DNA of 64,000 nucleotides from Limosilactobacillus sp. (GTDB lineage: Bacteria > Bacillota > Bacilli > Lactobacillales > Lactobacillaceae): assembly GCF_022482365.1 (NCBI RefSeq), contig NZ_JAKVPE010000001.1, positions 186,001-250,000 of the forward strand. Reading direction: 5' to 3'. This document shows, in pieces, positions 1-11,349 of the stretch. How positions within the stretch are numbered: the stretch's first letter is position 1; every line of letters starts with the position of its first letter. The notes under the pieces are model-generated. The model had not been told where the DNA came from. It saw only the letters and a list, made by a program, of their open reading frames with translations, and made no database searches. Made by a program: the position numbers and the translations under genes.

Positions 1-636
1 GACTTCGTGGCTGCTAGTGAACCATTCAAGGCCCTGCTGAAGGAAGTTACCAAGCTGATCAGCGAAAACAAGCCTGCCAACGTTGAAGAAGCACTGGCCA
101 TCAAGACGGCCAACGGGACGCTGAACGACGACATCATCAGCACCACCCAAAAGACCGGTGAAAAGGTTAGCCTGCGGCGGTTTACTGTCGTTGAAAAGAA
201 CGACGGCGACAGCTTCGGTGCTTACCTGCACCAGGGTGGCCAAATTGCAGCCTTAGTTGTTCTGGAAGGTGCTAATGAAGCCACTGCCAAGGACGTTGCA
301 ATGCACGTTGCTGCCATTAACCCTGAATTCATGACTCGTGAAGAAGTTTCTCAAGACCGGCTGGACCACGAACGTGCCGTCTTCAAGGAAGAAACGCTGA
401 ACGAAGGCAAGCCTGAAAAGATCGTTGACAAGATTGTCGAAGGTCGGCTCAACAAGTTCCTGTCCCAGATCTGCCTGGCCGACCAGGACTTTGTTAAGAA
501 CCCAGACCAAACGGTTGCTGAATACGTTGCTGCCAATGACGGTAAGCTGAAGTCCTTCATCCGTTACGAAGTCGGTGAAGGGATTGAAAAGAAGCAGGAT
601 GACTTCGCTCAAGAAGTTAAGGACCAAATGAACTAA
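1..636 (+). CDS. tsf: Elongation factor Ts, 5'-truncated by window edge
   Basis: EF-Ts is the guanine nucleotide exchange factor that recycles EF-Tu in the cytosol. The reading frame is open from base 1, and the first residues (D-F-V-A) fit the conserved TDFV motif that contacts EF-Tu, so about 80 N-terminal residues lie outside the window. A GTG at position 7 is just the Val codon of that motif and should not be read as a start. The core and dimerisation regions follow to a normal C-terminus. A strong hairpin terminator follows the stop codon. tsf is normally preceded by rpsB, which would lie just outside. The family call is very secure; only the start is missing. Confidence 0.95.
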   Translation, partial: DFVAASEPFKALLKEVTKLISENKPANVEEALAIKTANGTLNDDIISTTQKTGEKVSLRRFTVVEKNDGDSFGAYLHQGGQIAALVVLEGANEATAKDVAMHVAAINPEFMTREEVSQDRLDHERAVFKEETLNEGKPEKIVDKIVEGRLNKFLSQICLADQDFVKNPDQTVAEYVAANDGKLKSFIRYEVGEGIEKKQDDFAQEVKDQMN

Positions 637-650
637 GGTTCGATTGGCGA

Positions 651-682
651 AAGGACGTACTCGCTGCAGTGCGTCCTTTTTT
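651..682 (+). terminator. Rho-independent terminator after tsf
   Basis: An 11-bp stem (AAGGACGTACT with AGTGCGTCCTT, one G-U pair) with a 6-nt loop runs straight into a T tract. It separates tsf from pyrH, so pyrH transcription depends on read-through or on a weak promoter in the next 30 bases. Confidence 0.85.
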
Positions 683-708
683 ACAATAGTTACTTAACAA
701 ATTCCTAG

Positions 709-1440
<732 letters not shown>

Positions 1441-1443
1441 ATT

Positions 1444-2007
1444 ATGGCTAATGGTAATGAAATTTTAAAGAGTGCTAAGGACAAGATGAAAAAGTCCGGG
1501 GAAGCTCTGCAGCGGACTCTGGCAGACATTCGGGCTGGCCAAGCCAACGCGAGCCTGTTGAACTCCATCAAGGTTGAATATTACGGGGCCCCGACGCCGC
1601 TGAACCAGGTGGCATCGATCACGATTCCGGAAGCCCGGCAATTGCTGATCACTCCGTACGACGGGAGCATCCTTGAAGAAATCGAACGGGCAATCTACGC
1701 TTCTAACCTGGGCCTGACGCCGCAAAACGACGGGACCGCCATCCGGCTGATCATCCCACAACTGACGGAGGACCGCCGGAAGGAACTGGTTAAGCAGGTC
1801 AAGGCTGAAATGGAAAAGTCCAAGGTGGCTGTTCGAAACGTCCGGCGTGAAGCCATGGACGACCTGAAGAAGGGGAACAAGGATGGCGACTTCAACGATG
1901 ACGTCTTCCACGACCTCGAAAAGAAGGTTCAAGACGAAACCGATGCCGGCATTAAGAACCTGGAAGACATTGCTGCTGCCAAGGAAAAAGAACTGCTGGA
2001 AGGCTAA
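1444..2007 (+). CDS. frr: Ribosome recycling factor
   Basis: Splits post-termination ribosomes together with EF-G. The 187-aa length, the N-terminal helix, the LxxIRAGQAN segment around residues 28-34, and the C-terminal helix with the VRNVRREA block (about 132-139) are typical. Its ribosome binding site (GAGGGGGA) lies inside the end of pyrH, and the genes are 3 nt apart. A G-rich hairpin terminator candidate follows, after which uppS starts a new block. Confidence 0.97.
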   Translation: MANGNEILKSAKDKMKKSGEALQRTLADIRAGQANASLLNSIKVEYYGAPTPLNQVASITIPEARQLLITPYDGSILEEIERAIYASNLGLTPQNDGTAIRLIIPQLTEDRRKELVKQVKAEMEKSKVAVRNVRREAMDDLKKGNKDGDFNDDVFHDLEKKVQDETDAGIKNLEDIAAAKEKELLEG

Positions 2008-2027
2008 TTGAATCTGAACGCAATCGA

Positions 2028-2058
2028 CGAGGGTGGGGCACACCATCCCCGTCTTTTT
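2028..2058 (+). terminator. Probable terminator after frr
   Basis: GACG(A)GGG..TGG pairs imperfectly with CCA(T)CCCCGTC around a short loop, followed by a CTTTTTG tract. There are two bulges, so confidence is moderate. Confidence 0.55.
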
Positions 2059-2143
2059 GCTTTTCTATCAAGTAGCTTTTTGATCCGAGCAGCTTTATAA
2101 TTAATGAGTGAAAAATTTGACAAATCCAACGGAGGCGAAATAC

Positions 2144-2908
2144 TTGTTTTCCAGTAAGAAAGATGTCGACCAAGCGCAGGCGCTGGATATGAATCGCATC
2201 CCGGCTCACATTGCGATCATCATGGATGGTAACGGCCGGTGGGCGCAAAAACGGCACCTTCCCCGGGTGGCCGGCCATAAGCAGGGGATGCAGACCGTTA
2301 AGACGGTCACCATGGCCGCCAGTGACTTGGGCGTCAAGGTCCTGTCGCTTTACGCTTTTTCAACCGAAAATTGGAAGCGGCCCAGTTCCGAGGTTAACTA
2401 CCTGATGCAGCTGCCGATCCGCTTTTTCTCTACCTTTGTTCCCGATCTGGTTAAGCACAACGTTCGGGTGATGGTGATGGGGGACACGACACGGTTACCC
2501 GAAGCAACGCAAAAAGCGGTCAACGACGCCATCAAGGATACGGCCGATTGTGATGGGATGGTGCTGAACTTTGCCCTCAACTACGGAAGTCGGGATGAAA
2601 TTACCCGGGCGGTCAAGCAGATCGCGGGCGAAGTTCAAAACGGCCAGCTAGCCCCAGAAGACATTACGGAGCAAACAATCAGCGATCACTTGATGTCGGC
2701 ACCGCTTGGTGAGCTGGCCGATCCAGACCTCTTGATTCGAACCAGTGGTGAGGAGCGGATCAGCAACTTCATGCTCTGGCAGATCGGTTACAGTGAGTTA
2801 GAATTTGTCGATGAGCACTGGCCGGACTTCGATGGTGATTCACTGAAGCGAGCCATCATCGACTTTCAGGGCCGTCACCGGCGTTTCGGTGGGCTCGTCA
2901 ATCAATAA
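2144..2908 (+). CDS. uppS: Isoprenyl transferase (undecaprenyl diphosphate synthase)
   Basis: A cis-prenyltransferase that condenses isopentenyl diphosphate units to make the C55 carrier lipid for peptidoglycan and other wall polymers. The catalytic block IAIIMDGNGRWAQ, with its essential Asp, is followed by the AFSTENWKRP and RTSGEERISNFMLWQ substrate-binding motifs, all intact. A TTG at 2144 is chosen as start because GGAGG lies 8 nt upstream (2131-2135). The in-frame GTG at 2108 has no ribosome binding site and would add 12 unconserved residues. The gene is followed 16 nt later by cdsA, so carrier lipid and phospholipid synthesis share a transcript. Confidence 0.93.
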   Translation: MFSSKKDVDQAQALDMNRIPAHIAIIMDGNGRWAQKRHLPRVAGHKQGMQTVKTVTMAASDLGVKVLSLYAFSTENWKRPSSEVNYLMQLPIRFFSTFVPDLVKHNVRVMVMGDTTRLPEATQKAVNDAIKDTADCDGMVLNFALNYGSRDEITRAVKQIAGEVQNGQLAPEDITEQTISDHLMSAPLGELADPDLLIRTSGEERISNFMLWQIGYSELEFVDEHWPDFDGDSLKRAIIDFQGRHRRFGGLVNQ

Positions 2909-2924
2909 GGAGGACACAAAATAA

Positions 2925-3710
2925 ATGAGAACACGGATAATTACCGCGGTAGTTGCCCTGGCGATCTTTATTCCACTGATCGTCTACGGCCACTGGCCGC
3001 TAACGATTGCAGCCGTTGCGCTGGGGATCATTGCCATGTCGGAAATCTTGGTCATGAAGAAGATGTTTTTAATTTCCTTTGAGGCGATTGTCAGTTACCT
3101 CGGGGTGGCACTCTTGATCCTGCCCGATAGCTGGCTGGACTTCCTGCCGAGCGTGGCGACCCGTTGGTTTGGCTTTTACGTCCTGGTAGTACTGCTGCTC
3201 TTGCACACGGTATTGCGCAAGCAGCGGTTCACCTTTGACGATGCCGGTGTCCTGACGCTGGCAATGCTCTACATCGGGCTGGGCTTCCACTACTTTGTGG
3301 CTGCCCGGGCGGTGAACTTCATCACTCTCTTGTACGGGATGCTGATTGTTTGGCTGACCGACAGTGGCGCCTACCTGATTGGGCGCAAAATCGGGAAAAA
3401 TAAGTTGGCACCAAAGATCAGCCCGAACAAGACCTGGGAAGGCTCGATCGGTGGGACCGTTTCTGCCAGCATCATCCTGGCGATCTATCTCTACTTCCTG
3501 CCAGTTGGTGGTGCTTGGCTGCCGATGGTCCTTTTGACGATTGTTCTGTCGATCATGGGTCAATTTGGTGACCTGATCGAATCGTCTTTGAAGCGTTTCT
3601 ACGGGGTGAAGGATTCTGGAAAGATCTTGCCGGGTCACGGTGGAATCCTCGACCGGTTTGACAGCATGCTGATTGTAATGCCGATGTTGCACCTGCTCGG
3701 CATTATTTAG
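2925..3710 (+). CDS. cdsA: Phosphatidate cytidylyltransferase
   Basis: Makes CDP-diacylglycerol from phosphatidic acid and CTP, the entry point to phospholipid head-group synthesis, in the membrane. 261 aa with about eight hydrophobic segments. The family signature is clear near the C-terminus: SPNKTWEGSIGG (about 165-176), then GQFGDLIESSLKR and KDSGKILPGHGGILDRFDS (about 232-250). TAAGGAGG precedes the ATG and overlaps the uppS stop. rseP follows after 23 nt, the standard uppS-cdsA-rseP-proS-polC order of lactobacilli. Confidence 0.96.
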   Translation: MRTRIITAVVALAIFIPLIVYGHWPLTIAAVALGIIAMSEILVMKKMFLISFEAIVSYLGVALLILPDSWLDFLPSVATRWFGFYVLVVLLLLHTVLRKQRFTFDDAGVLTLAMLYIGLGFHYFVAARAVNFITLLYGMLIVWLTDSGAYLIGRKIGKNKLAPKISPNKTWEGSIGGTVSASIILAIYLYFLPVGGAWLPMVLLTIVLSIMGQFGDLIESSLKRFYGVKDSGKILPGHGGILDRFDSMLIVMPMLHLLGII

Positions 3711-3733
3711 CGGCAACGTAAAGAAGTGATTTT

Positions 3734-5008
3734 GTGATAGTAACAATTATTACCTTTATCCTGGTCTTCGGGATCCTGGTCCTGGTGCACGAATACGGTC
3801 ACTACTTTTTTGCCAAACGTGCCGGTATTCTAGTTCGGGAATTTTCCATCGGGATGGGGCCGAAGATCTGGTGGAGACGTAAAAATGGCACTACCTATAC
3901 GGTCCGGATTCTGCCGATCGGGGGCTATGTCCGCCTGGCCGGGAATGACGATGAGGACCAAGATGAGCTGCGTCCCGGGACCCCGGTGACGATCCAGCTT
4001 AACGAGCAGAACCAGGTCGTCACGATCAACGCCAGCTCCAAGGGATCACTCTTTCAGGGAATTCCTTTGCAGCTGGTTGATTGCGACCTGACGGATGAAC
4101 TGTGGATCAAGGGCTACGTCAACGGTGACGAGACCGAGCTAAAGAATTACCCCGTTAACCATGACGCGGTGATTATCGAACGCGACGGGACCCACGTGCA
4201 GATTGCGCCTAAGGACGTTCAATTCCGGTCGGCCAGTCTGCCTGCCCGGATGATGACCAACTTTGCCGGGCCGATGAACAATTTCATCCTTTCACTGGTT
4301 GTCTTCATCATCCTCGGCTTTACCCTGGGTGGGGTGCCAACCAACAGCAATAAGATTGGCCAGGTCAATTCCCATTCCGTGGCTTCCCGGGCCGGTTTAG
4401 TGGCTGGGGACCGCATTACCAAGGTGGGAACAACCAAGGTCAGCAACTGGAGCGAGTTGGCAACCAGCATTTCGAATAAGTCTGGCAAAACGGTGCAACT
4501 GACCTATGTTCGTGACCATCATCAGCACACGGTGAAGGTCAAACCCAAGGCGGTTCACCAGGGAAAGCAGGTCGTTGGTCAAATCGGAATCCTGGAAGAG
4601 GAAAACACCAGCGTCAAGGCCCGGCTAAGCTTTGGCTGGCAACGGTTCGTTCAGGCCGGCACCTTGATTTTTAGCGTGTTGGGGAGTATGTTTACACATG
4701 GCTTTAGCTTAAACGATCTCGGCGGTCCGGTGGCAATCTATGCCGGAACGTCCCAGGCAACGGCCCTCGGTTTTAATGGGGTTCTTAACTTCCTGGCGTT
4801 ACTGTCGATTAACCTGGGAATTGTCAACTTGTTGCCAATCCCGGCCCTCGACGGTGGGAAGCTGTTATTAAATATTATCGAAGCGATCATTCGTCGGCCA
4901 ATCCCCGAAAAGGCAGAGGGGATCGTGACGATGATCGGTTTCATGTTACTGATGCTATTGATGATTTTGGTGACCTGGAACGACATCCAGCGTTACTTTA
5001 TTCGTTAA
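3734..5008 (+). CDS. rseP: Site-2 protease family zinc metalloprotease (RseP/RasP)
   Basis: An intramembrane-cleaving protease that cuts within membrane segments of anti-sigma factors, remnant signal peptides and similar substrates. The zinc-binding HEYGH lies at residues 19-23 in the first membrane helix, and the second motif (LPIPALDGGKLL) is near residue 370. A PDZ domain spans about 200-285. 424 aa, GTG start with an AAGAAGTGAT ribosome binding region. The sequence is complete, with catalytic His, Glu and Asp present. Its substrate cannot be told from the context. Confidence 0.95.
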   Translation: MIVTIITFILVFGILVLVHEYGHYFFAKRAGILVREFSIGMGPKIWWRRKNGTTYTVRILPIGGYVRLAGNDDEDQDELRPGTPVTIQLNEQNQVVTINASSKGSLFQGIPLQLVDCDLTDELWIKGYVNGDETELKNYPVNHDAVIIERDGTHVQIAPKDVQFRSASLPARMMTNFAGPMNNFILSLVVFIILGFTLGGVPTNSNKIGQVNSHSVASRAGLVAGDRITKVGTTKVSNWSELATSISNKSGKTVQLTYVRDHHQHTVKVKPKAVHQGKQVVGQIGILEEENTSVKARLSFGWQRFVQAGTLIFSVLGSMFTHGFSLNDLGGPVAIYAGTSQATALGFNGVLNFLALLSINLGIVNLLPIPALDGGKLLLNIIEAIIRRPIPEKAEGIVTMIGFMLLMLLMILVTWNDIQRYFIR

Positions 5009-5032
5009 ACGAGTTTGGAGGAATAGTTTTTT

Positions 5033-6763
5033 ATGCGACAATCAAAGGTTTTGATTCCAACCAAGAAAGAGGCACCAAGCGATGCCGAAGCCTTGAGCCA
5101 TCAGATGATGATTCGGGCCGGCTACATCTACCAGGTTTCCGCCGGGGTTTGGTCCTACCTGCCACTGGCTTACCGGGTGATTCGCAAGGTTGAAAACATC
5201 ATTCGTGAGGAGATGGACCGGGCGGATGCCGTTGAGATGATGATGCCGGGTCTCTTGCCTGCCGACCTGTGGAAGGAATCAGGCCGTTACGAGACTTATG
5301 GTGACAACCTCTTCAAGCTAAAGGACCGGCGTGACCGGGACTTCATCCTGGGCCCAACCCACGAGGAAACCTTTACGGAAGTGATTCGTGACAGCATCAA
5401 GTCCTACAAGAAGCTGCCTCTGGTTGTTTACCAGCTGCAGGACAAGTTCCGGGACGAGGATCGGCCGCGTTACGGGATCCTGCGGGGCAAGGAATTTGAA
5501 ATGCTGGATGCCTACTCCTTCTCCGCGGACCAAGCGGGACTGGATGAAGCTTACGACAAGCAGGCTCGGGCCTACCGGAACATCTTTGATCGGGTCGGCT
5601 TGAACTACAAGGTCATCCTGGCCGATTCCGGGACGATGGGGGGCAAGAACTCCCAAGAATTCTCCGCACCCGCAAAGGTCGGTGAGGACATCATTGCCTA
5701 CACCGACGGGACTTACGCCGCCAACATCGAGAAGGCCACCAGCAAGTTTACCGGGGTTCAACAGACTGCTGAGCCGGCCGAACTGACCAAGAAAGCAACA
5801 CCGGGCGCCCACTCCGTCGATGAGGCAGCCGAAAGTCTGGGCGTTCCTGCTGACCAGATCCTGAAGGCAATGTTCTTCATGGCTAAGATGAGCGAGGACG
5901 AGTACCAGCCGGTCATGGTTCTGATGCGGGGCAACGACGAGGTAAACGAGGCCAAGGTCAAGAATGCCCTGGACTGCGAAGACCTGACGCTTGCCGATGA
6001 AGAGGATGCCGTTAAGTACCTCGGCGCTCATCCGGGTTCCCTGGGTCCGGTTGGCGTTGGCGAAGACGTTAAGATCCTGGCCGACAACTACGTCAAGGTT
6101 CTGGTCAACATGGCCTGTGGTGCTAACGACGATGGCCACCACTACATCAACGCCAACATTGACCGCGACTTCCGGGTGGACCAATTCGGTGACTTCCGGA
6201 ACGTCAAGGAGGGCGAAATTGCCCCTGACGGTCAGCCGCTGAAATTCACGCCGGGGATCGAAGTCGGTCACATCTTCAAGCTGGGAACCCACTATTCTGA
6301 AAAGCTCGGTGCCCAGGTGCTTGATAACAATGGTCGCCTGGTCGATGTAATCATGGGTTCATACGGAATCGGGGTTACCCGGCTGCTCTCCGCGGTTGCC
6401 GAACAAAATGCGGACGAAAACGGTCTGGTTTGGCCGGACAGCATTGCACCATTTGACGTTCACGTCATTCCGGTCAACGCGAAGAAGGATGACCAAATGG
6501 CCATGGCCGACGAGTTGGACAAACAGCTGACCGCTGCCGGCTACGAAGTGCTGGTCGACGACCGGAAGGAACGGGCCGGGGTTAAGTTTGCCGACTCCGA
6601 TCTGATTGGTCTGCCAATCCGGATCACGGTTGGTAAGAAGGCGGCCGATGGAATCGTGGAAGTCAAGATCCGCAAGACCGGTGAAACCATTGAGGTCAAG
6701 CAGGAAGAAGTTGTCAACACGGTTGGCATCCTGCTGAAGCAATTGAATGGCGAAGCTAAGTAA
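5033..6763 (+). CDS. proS: Prolyl-tRNA synthetase
   Basis: Charges tRNA-Pro; a bacterial-type class II enzyme of 576 aa. Motif 2 (KFRDEDRPRYGILRGKEF) and motif 3 (IMGSYGIGVTRLL) are present, as is the YbaK-like editing insertion between roughly residues 230 and 400 that clears Ala-tRNA-Pro, and the C-terminal anticodon-binding domain. A strong GGAGG ribosome binding site sits 10 nt before the ATG. A terminator hairpin separates it from polC. Confidence 0.97.
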   Translation: MRQSKVLIPTKKEAPSDAEALSHQMMIRAGYIYQVSAGVWSYLPLAYRVIRKVENIIREEMDRADAVEMMMPGLLPADLWKESGRYETYGDNLFKLKDRRDRDFILGPTHEETFTEVIRDSIKSYKKLPLVVYQLQDKFRDEDRPRYGILRGKEFEMLDAYSFSADQAGLDEAYDKQARAYRNIFDRVGLNYKVILADSGTMGGKNSQEFSAPAKVGEDIIAYTDGTYAANIEKATSKFTGVQQTAEPAELTKKATPGAHSVDEAAESLGVPADQILKAMFFMAKMSEDEYQPVMVLMRGNDEVNEAKVKNALDCEDLTLADEEDAVKYLGAHPGSLGPVGVGEDVKILADNYVKVLVNMACGANDDGHHYINANIDRDFRVDQFGDFRNVKEGEIAPDGQPLKFTPGIEVGHIFKLGTHYSEKLGAQVLDNNGRLVDVIMGSYGIGVTRLLSAVAEQNADENGLVWPDSIAPFDVHVIPVNAKKDDQMAMADELDKQLTAAGYEVLVDDRKERAGVKFADSDLIGLPIRITVGKKAADGIVEVKIRKTGETIEVKQEEVVNTVGILLKQLNGEAK

Positions 6764-6787
6764 AACAGGTTAAAATAAACGCAGGAA

Positions 6788-6833
6788 AAAATGTGGTTGC
6801 AAAGCTAATCAAAGATTTGCACCACATTTTTAG
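6788..6833 (+). terminator. Terminator between proS and polC
   Basis: AAATGTGGTTGCAAA pairs with TTTGCACCACATTT (one bulge) around a 12-nt loop, followed by a T tract. It overlaps the region just before the polC ribosome binding site, so it could also act as an attenuator. Confidence 0.75.
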
Positions 6834-6849
6834 ATAGGAGGATACTAGC

Positions 6850-9800
6850 TTGGGTTTGAATCGACACGAACTGTTTGGCAAATTAATGGAACAGATTCAC
6901 TTCCCGGAAAAGGACAACGCCGCCTTTCAAAGTGCTGCCATCCAATCGGTGGTGGTTCACAAGAATTCGCGGGTGTGGGAATTTCACCTGCTCTTTCGTC
7001 AGGCACTGCCCTTTGGCCTGTTTCAGGAATTAATGGCGGCCCTGACCCGGGGCTTTAGCGATATTGCCGGGGTGCGGGTCCAGATTAGCAGCCCGATGAC
7101 CGAATTGGACCAGCAGAAGATTGGTGACTACTGGGAATACATCGTCGATGAAACGGCCCAGGATTCGGCGATGCTGCGCCAGGCCTGCATGCAGACCAGT
7201 CCCGAGGTCAAGGACGGCCGAGTCACCCTGGTGGTGGAAAACGAGGTGGTCAAGGATCTCCTGGTACAAAAGCTTCTGAGCCGGGTTGAGCAGCGCTACC
7301 AGGAACTGGGCTTTCCCAAGTTCCGGATTCACCCCTTCGTAGACGAGTCGGCCTCCCAGGCGATGATCAAGGAACTCAAGGCGAAGCATGAGGCGGCCGA
7401 CGCGGCCCTGGCGGCCAAGGCGATGGCCCAGATCAAGAAGAACAGTGCCAAGGCCAAGAGCCGGGCCAAGCATGATGCGCCCGCACCAGCCGATGGTCCG
7501 GCCCAGCTTGGGCGGGTGATCAATGACCAGCAGCCGGTGGTCCAGATGAAGGATATTCAGGGGGAAGAGCGCAACGTGGTCGTCGAGGGCTACGTTTTTA
7601 ACTCCGAAGTGCGCGAACTGCGCTCCGGCCGTCAGCTGTTGACCTTTGAAATTACCGACTACACCTCTTCTTTTGCGGTCAAGAAGTTCTCCCGCAACGC
7701 CGACGACGAGGCTCAGTTTGCCAACATCAAGGCGGGAATGTGGCTGAAGGTCCGGGGACCGGTGCAGGAAGACACCTGGATGCATGACCTGGTAATCAAC
7801 GCCTACGACATCAACCAAATTCAGCATGCCCAGCGCCAGGACAAGGCCCCGGCAGACGACAAGCGAATCGAACTCCACGCTCACACCGAGATGAGCCAGA
7901 TGGACGCTACCAATTCGATTACCGAACTGGCCCAGCGCGCCCACGAGTGGGGCCAGCCAGCAATTGCCGTGACTGACCACGGAAACGTTCAAGCCTTTCC
8001 GGAAGCCTTCAAGGCCAGTAAGAAGTTCAACTTAAAGATGATCTACGGGATGGAGGCCAACGTGGTCGACGACGGGATCCCGCTGGTTTATAACGAAAAT
8101 CACGCGACCCTAAAGGGCAATACCTACGTGATCTTCGACGTGGAAACGACCGGGCTGTCCGCCATCTACGATAAGGTGATCGAACTATCCGCCGTTAAGA
8201 TGCAGGATGGCAATGTTTTGGAGCGTTTCGACGAATTCATTGACCCCGGCTTCCCGCTGTCGGAGCAGACGACCAACCTGACCAGCATCACGGATGAGAT
8301 GGTGCACGGCTCGAAGACCGAAGAAGAAGTCTTCAAGATGTTCAAGGCTTTCTGCGACGGTTGCATCATTGCCGGGCACAACGTTTCCTTCGACATGGGC
8401 TTTATGGACACCGGTTACCGGCGCCACGGAATGGAAGAGATTACCGAACCAGTTATCGATACCCTGCCGCTGGCCCGGTTCCTTTATCCAGAAATGCGGG
8501 GTTACCGGCTGAACACCCTAAGTAAGAAGTTCAAGGTTTCGCTGGAACACCACCACCGGGCCAACTACGATGCGGAGGCCACGGGACACCTGCTCTACAA
8601 GTTCCTCAAGGACGCCGAAAAGCGCTACGAGATTCGTTACGTGGACGACCTTAACAAGCACATGGCCGATAACGATGCCTACAAGCACGGGCGGCCATAC
8701 CACGTGACCCTGCTGGCTCAAACCCAAGTCGGATTGAAGAACCTCTTTAAGCTGGTCTCCTTTGCCAACGTCAAGTACTTCCACCGGGTACCGCGGATTC
8801 CGCGGACGGTGCTGGAGAAGTACCGCAAGGGAATTCTGCTGGGGACCGCCTGCTCATCCGGCGAGGTCTTCACGGCAATGATGGAAAAGGGATACCCGGT
8901 TGCGCTGCGCAAGGCCCAGGACTATGATTTCATCGAGGTCCAGCCCAAGCCAAACTACGCGCCACTCTTGGAGCAGCACGTGATCGCTGACGATGCCCAC
9001 CTGGAAGACATTCTCAAGAACATGGTCAAGCTGGGGACGGAACTCAAGAAGCCGGTGGTGGCGACCGGTGACGTTCACTACCTGGATCCCCACGACGGCA
9101 TCTACCGCAAGATTCTGATCAATTCCCAGGGGGGCGCCAACCCACTGAACCGGACCCAGCGGCCCGACGTTCACTTCCGGACGACCGATGAGATGCTCAA
9201 CGAGTTCAGCTTCCTGGGGGCGGACAAAGCTCACGAGATCGTCGTTGACAACACCCACCAGGTGGCCGATATGATCGATGACGATATTCGACCGGTCAAG
9301 GACCGCCTTTACACGCCGCACATGAAGGGGGCCGAACAGGAAATTCAGGACCGGACCTGGAATACCGCCAAGGCCTGGTACGGGGATCCACTGCCAAAGA
9401 TTGTTCAGGACCGGGTGCGCCTGGAATTAAATAGTATCGTCAAGAACGGGTTCTCGGTCATTTACCTGATTGCCCAGCGGCTGGTTGCCAAGTCCAACAA
9501 GGACGGCTACCTGGTTGGGTCCCGGGGTTCCGTTGGTTCCAGTGTGGTGGCCACTTTGTCAGGGATCACCGAGGTTAACCCGTTGCCACCGCATTATCGT
9601 TGCCCGAAGTGTCAGTACTGTCACTTCTATACCAAGGGTGAGTACAGCTCGGGCTTTGACCTTCCCGAGCGCAAGTGCCCGAAGTGTGGCACCCTCCTGG
9701 TCAAGGATGGGCACGATATTCCATTCCAGACCTTCTTAGGGTTCAAGGGGAATAAGGTGCCGGATATCGATTTGAACTTCTCCGGTGACTACCAGCCAAT

Positions 9801-11181
9801 TGCCCACAACTACATGAAGGTCCTCTTCGGTGAGAAGAACGTGTTCCGGGCCGGGACGATCGGAACGGTGGCCGACAAGACCGCCTACGGATATGTCAAG
9901 GCCTACGAGCGGGACAAGGATGTTCAGTTCCGCGGGGCCGAGGAAGATCGGCTGGCTAAGGGCGCAACCGGCGTCAAGCGGACGACCGGGCAGCACCCGG
10001 CCGGGATCATCATTGTTCCCGATGATATGGACATTTACGACTTTACGCCGGTTCAATACCCGGCCGATGACCAAAACGCCGCCTGGGAAACGACCCACTT
10101 TGATTTCCACTCGATCCACGATAACATCCTGAAGATGGATATACTGGGCCACGATGACCCGACGATGATCCGTGCCCTTCAGGACCTTTCCGGGATCAAC
10201 CCGCGGACGATTCCAATGAATGATCCGGGGGTCATGTCGCTCTTCTCCAGTCCAAAGCAACTCGGCGTGACCGAGGAACAGATCCAGAGTAAGACCGGGA
10301 CGCTGGGGCTGCCGGAATTCGGGACCCGCTTCGTCCGGGGGATGTTAAACGATACCCACCCGAAGAACTACTCGCAGCTGCTGCAGATTTCCGGCCTCTC
10401 GCACGGGACCGGGGTGTGGCTGGACAACGCCCAGGAGCTGATCAAGGAGGGGACGGCCACGATTGCCAACGTGATTGGTTGTCGTGACAACATCATGACC
10501 GACCTGATTCACTACGGGTTGGACTCCGAAACCTCCTTCCAGGTGATGGAATCCGTTCGGCACGGCCGGGGGATCCCGGACGAATGGCAGGAAAAGATGC
10601 GCAAGGCTAACGTCCCGCAATGGTACATGGATTCTTGTCTTAAGATCAAGTACATGTTCCCGCGGGCCCACGCCGCCGCCTACGTCCTGATGGCGCTGCG
10701 GATTGCCTACTTTAAGGTCTACTTCCCGCTGGTCTACTACTGTGCCTACTTCTCCGTGCGGGCCGATGACTTTGATGTTGTTGCCATGGCCCACGGTAAG
10801 GATGCCGTTAAGCACCGGATGGCGGAAATCAACCAGCAGGGGAACGACGCCTCCGCCAAGGACAAGAGCCTGCTGACGATCCTGGAACTGGCCAACGAAA
10901 TGCTGGAGCGGGGCTTTAAGTTCAAGATGGTGGACCTGAACCGTTCCGATGCCTCGAACTGGCTGATCGACGGCGACAGCCTGATCGCGCCGTTCCGGGC
11001 CGTTCCGGGCTTGGGTCTCAACGTTGCTAAGCAGATTGTGGCCGCCAGAGAGGAAAAGCCCTTCCTGTCGAAGGAGGACCTGGCCGAGCGGGGCAAGGTT
11101 TCACAGACGCTCATTGACTTCTTGACGACCAATCACGTCTTAGACGATCTGCCGGACGAGAATCAACTGAGCCTGTTCTAA
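6850..11181 (+). CDS. polC: DNA polymerase III alpha subunit, PolC type
   Basis: The replicative DNA polymerase of low-GC Gram-positives, 1443 aa. Domains in order: N-terminal region; an OB fold at about 235-325; a PHP domain beginning near [18 protein letters not shown] (about 338); an inserted DEDD 3'-5' exonuclease starting at [12 protein letters not shown] (about 425); the zinc motif with CPKCQYC..CPKCG (about 918-946); and the palm with [12 protein letters not shown] (about 971-982). The C-terminus ends in the clamp-binding-like QLSLF. The start is TTG, 6 nt after AGGAGG. Length and motifs match functional PolC. Confidence 0.98.
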   Translation: MGLNRHELFGKLMEQIHFPEKDNAAFQSAAIQSVVVHKNSRVWEFHLLFRQALPFGLFQELMAALTRGFSDIAGVRVQISSPMTELDQQKIGDYWEYIVDETAQDSAMLRQACMQTSPEVKDGRVTLVVENEVVKDLLVQKLLSRVEQRYQELGFPKFRIHPFVDESASQAMIKELKAKHEAADAALAAKAMAQIKKNSAKAKSRAKHDAPAPADGPAQLGRVINDQQPVVQMKDIQGEERNVVVEGYVFNSEVRELRSGRQLLTFEITDYTSSFAVKKFSRNADDEAQFANIKAGMWLKVRGPVQEDTWMHDLVINAYDINQIQHAQRQDKAPADDKRIELHAHTEMSQMDATNSITELAQRAHEWGQPAIAVTDHGNVQAFPEAFKASKKFNLKMIYGMEANVVDDGIPLVYNENHATLKGNTYVIFDVETTGLSAIYDKVIELSAVKMQDGNVLERFDEFIDPGFPLSEQTTNLTSITDEMVHGSKTEEEVFKMFKAFCDGCIIAGHNVSFDMGFMDTGYRRHGMEEITEPVIDTLPLARFLYPEMRGYRLNTLSKKFKVSLEHHHRANYDAEATGHLLYKFLKDAEKRYEIRYVDDLNKHMADNDAYKHGRPYHVTLLAQTQVGLKNLFKLVSFANVKYFHRVPRIPRTVLEKYRKGILLGTACSSGEVFTAMMEKGYPVALRKAQDYDFIEVQPKPNYAPLLEQHVIADDAHLEDILKNMVKLGTELKKPVVATGDVHYLDPHDGIYRKILINSQGGANPLNRTQRPDVHFRTTDEMLNEFSFLGADKAHEIVVDNTHQVADMIDDDIRPVKDRLYTPHMKGAEQEIQDRTWNTAKAWYGDPLPKIVQDRVRLELNSIVKNGFSVIYLIAQRLVAKSNKDGYLVGSRGSVGSSVVATLSGITEVNPLPPHYRCPKCQYCHFYTKGEYSSGFDLPERKCPKCGTLLVKDGHDIPFQTFLGFKGNKVPDIDLNFSGDYQPIAHNYMKVLFGEKNVFRAGTIGTVADKTAYGYVKAYERDKDVQFRGAEEDRLAKGATGVKRTTGQHPAGIIIVPDDMDIYDFTPVQYPADDQNAAWETTHFDFHSIHDNILKMDILGHDDPTMIRALQDLSGINPRTIPMNDPGVMSLFSSPKQLGVTEEQIQSKTGTLGLPEFGTRFVRGMLNDTHPKNYSQLLQISGLSHGTGVWLDNAQELIKEGTATIANVIGCRDNIMTDLIHYGLDSETSFQVMESVRHGRGIPDEWQEKMRKANVPQWYMDSCLKIKYMFPRAHAAAYVLMALRIAYFKVYFPLVYYCAYFSVRADDFDVVAMAHGKDAVKHRMAEINQQGNDASAKDKSLLTILELANEMLERGFKFKMVDLNRSDASNWLIDGDSLIAPFRAVPGLGLNVAKQIVAAREEKPFLSKEDLAERGKVSQTLIDFLTTNHVLDDLPDENQLSLF

Positions 11182-11191
11182 AATCAAAGCT

Positions 11192-11246
11192 AACTGAAAA
11201 CTACGTCAGCCCTGACGAACTTTGTCAACGGCTGGCGTTTTAGTTT
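11192..11246 (+). terminator. Extended hairpin after polC
   Basis: AACTGAAAAC..CAGCC pairs with GGCTGGCGTTTTAGTT, giving a long stem with a short T run in the 3' arm. Likely the polC terminator. Confidence 0.6.
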
Positions 11247-11262
11247 GTCTTTGCGGTCCTTT

Positions 11263-11323
11263 TATGCTAAACTAAATCATGGTAAATAACTCGTGGGAGT
11301 GAGCAGTGATGCTCGCTCTTTTT
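11263..11323 (+). promoter_or_regulatory. Promoter and leader hairpin of the rimP-nusA operon
   Basis: A TATGCT -10 element (11263-11268) is followed about 30 nt later by a 9-bp hairpin, GAGTGAGCA (11297-11305) with TGCTCGCTC (11310-11318, one wobble) and a GTGA loop. This runs directly into TTTTTA, and then comes the rimP ribosome binding site. A terminator between promoter and first gene suggests attenuation. NusA-dependent autoregulation of this operon has been reported in Bacillus subtilis; applying it here is inference. The -35 box is weak. Confidence 0.55.
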
Positions 11324-11349
11324 ATTGCAAACGATGGAGGTGACAAAAT

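Noticed and set aside
7-636. EF-Ts starting at the GTG at position 7
   Set aside because: The GTG is the Val of the internal TDFV motif and the frame is open to the window edge, so the gene starts outside the window.
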